NCBI GenBank assembly: GCA_026985755.1
Contig: JALSPX010000014.1
Location: 1-5,453, forward strand
Direction: 5' to 3'
Origin: Sulfurovum sp.
GTDB lineage: Bacteria > Campylobacterota > Campylobacteria > Campylobacterales > Sulfurovaceae
Length of the DNA stretch: 5,453 bases
Positions 5,092 through 5,453 of the stretch are shown piece by piece. The notes beneath the pieces are model-generated. The model did no database searches. It was not told the origin of the DNA and was given only the letters and a program-made list of their open reading frames with translations. The number at the start of each line of letters is the position of its first letter. Position 1 is the stretch's first letter. The position numbers and the translations under genes were made by a program.

Positions 5092-5453
5092 CTTTTTTTC
5101 CACTAAACAACGTTGTGAGACACTTTATACGAAAAGAAACCATTGGCACATTTTGTCTATATTCCTCATATGCCTTAGCAAATTTCTTAGTCACTTCCAT
5201 CTCTTCAAAAATTATGACCATAAGAATAATAAAAAGCATTTCAAATGGAGCGATACGCATAATAAAAGTAGGACTCCCAAGCAAGAGTGCCCAACCTAAA
5301 GGTAACAAAGTCAATCCAAAAAGCATCGGGTGACGCATACAACTATAAATACCCGTCGTGACAAGTGCATTGGTTTCCAATCTTGGTATATCTCCAATAC
5401 GCCCCTTGGTCAATTCTCTTCCACCATTTGCAGCTGCACGAAATGCCAAAGTG
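5084..5453 (-). CDS. Isoprenylcysteine carboxyl methyltransferase-like membrane protein, C-terminal part
   Basis: The gene enters from the right edge; its start is outside the window. The visible 122 residues contain the C-terminal signature of the ICMT/phospholipid methyltransferase membrane superfamily. These are ALVTTGIYSCMRHPMLFG (the Y...RHPmyxG S-adenosylmethionine-binding element), two hydrophobic segments (LTLLPLGWALLLG and about MLFIILMVIIF), then FEEMEVTKKFAKAYEEYRQN (the EE..L...F...Y..Y element) and VPMVSF. In bacteria these proteins are integral membrane enzymes with mostly unknown substrates (lipids or small molecules). A TTG at 5449 could be mistaken for a start, but the frame stays open to the edge and the family has more membrane helices upstream. 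It heads the overlapping gene set and overlaps the lipoprotein start by 8 bp. Confidence 0.82.
   Translation of the reverse strand, partial: TLAFRAAANGGRELTKGRIGDIPRLETNALVTTGIYSCMRHPMLFGLTLLPLGWALLLGSPTFIMRIAPFEMLFIILMVIIFEEMEVTKKFAKAYEEYRQNVPMVSFRIKCLTTLFSGKKDD

Noticed and set aside
4955..5333. Two overlapping plus-strand open frames
   Set aside because: They lie opposite the lipoprotein and methyltransferase-like genes, which have a lipobox and RHP/EE motifs; the plus frames look like chance openings.
5447..5449. TTG as the start codon of the methyltransferase-like gene
   Set aside because: The frame stays open to the window edge and the family has further membrane helices upstream, so this is an internal Leu codon.

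Overview
The window looks like chromosomal DNA from a member of the Campylobacterota (epsilonproteobacteria), most likely near Sulfurovum or Sulfurimonas. This is an inference from several signs: AT-rich DNA, promoters with a clear TATAAT-type -10 box but usually no good -35 box, AAGGA-type ribosome binding sites, densely packed genes, a small c553-like cytochrome lipoprotein, an RsmE with the variant motif IGCEGGF, and a long-form QueD. No database search was possible.

Layout. At the left edge (1-278, minus) is the start of a secreted protein that enters a PKD-like domain. It is divergent from a secreted SCP2-fold protein with six cysteines (422-928, plus). That gene converges on rsmE (931-1599, minus), and a perfect 9-bp hairpin at the junction holds both stop codons and can serve as a two-way terminator. 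rsmE is translationally coupled to an upstream gene for a four-helix membrane protein (1583-2011, minus). After a 204-bp spacer with a promoter and a terminator hairpin comes the most distinctive gene, a lipoprotein of 238 residues (2216-2932, minus). It joins a lipid anchor, a long LEA-like alanine/lysine 11-residue repeat and a C-terminal monohaem cytochrome c. Upstream of it is queD (2995-3576, minus), with its own probable promoter and a structured leader.

The right end (3695-5453, minus) is a compact run of four genes. In transcription order they are an isoprenylcysteine carboxyl methyltransferase-like membrane enzyme (cut by the window edge), a small lipoprotein, a small four-helix membrane protein and a split-barrel flavin reductase-like protein. 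The first three overlap, and the fourth follows after 27 bp. The function of this set is unknown.

The housekeeping genes (rsmE for 16S rRNA methylation, queD for queuosine synthesis) sit among envelope and redox genes. There is no tRNA, rRNA, CRISPR array, transposase, integrase or attachment site. Nothing suggests a mobile island. The items most worth attention are the LEA-like cytochrome lipoprotein, the four-gene envelope/redox cluster and the secreted SCP2-like protein.
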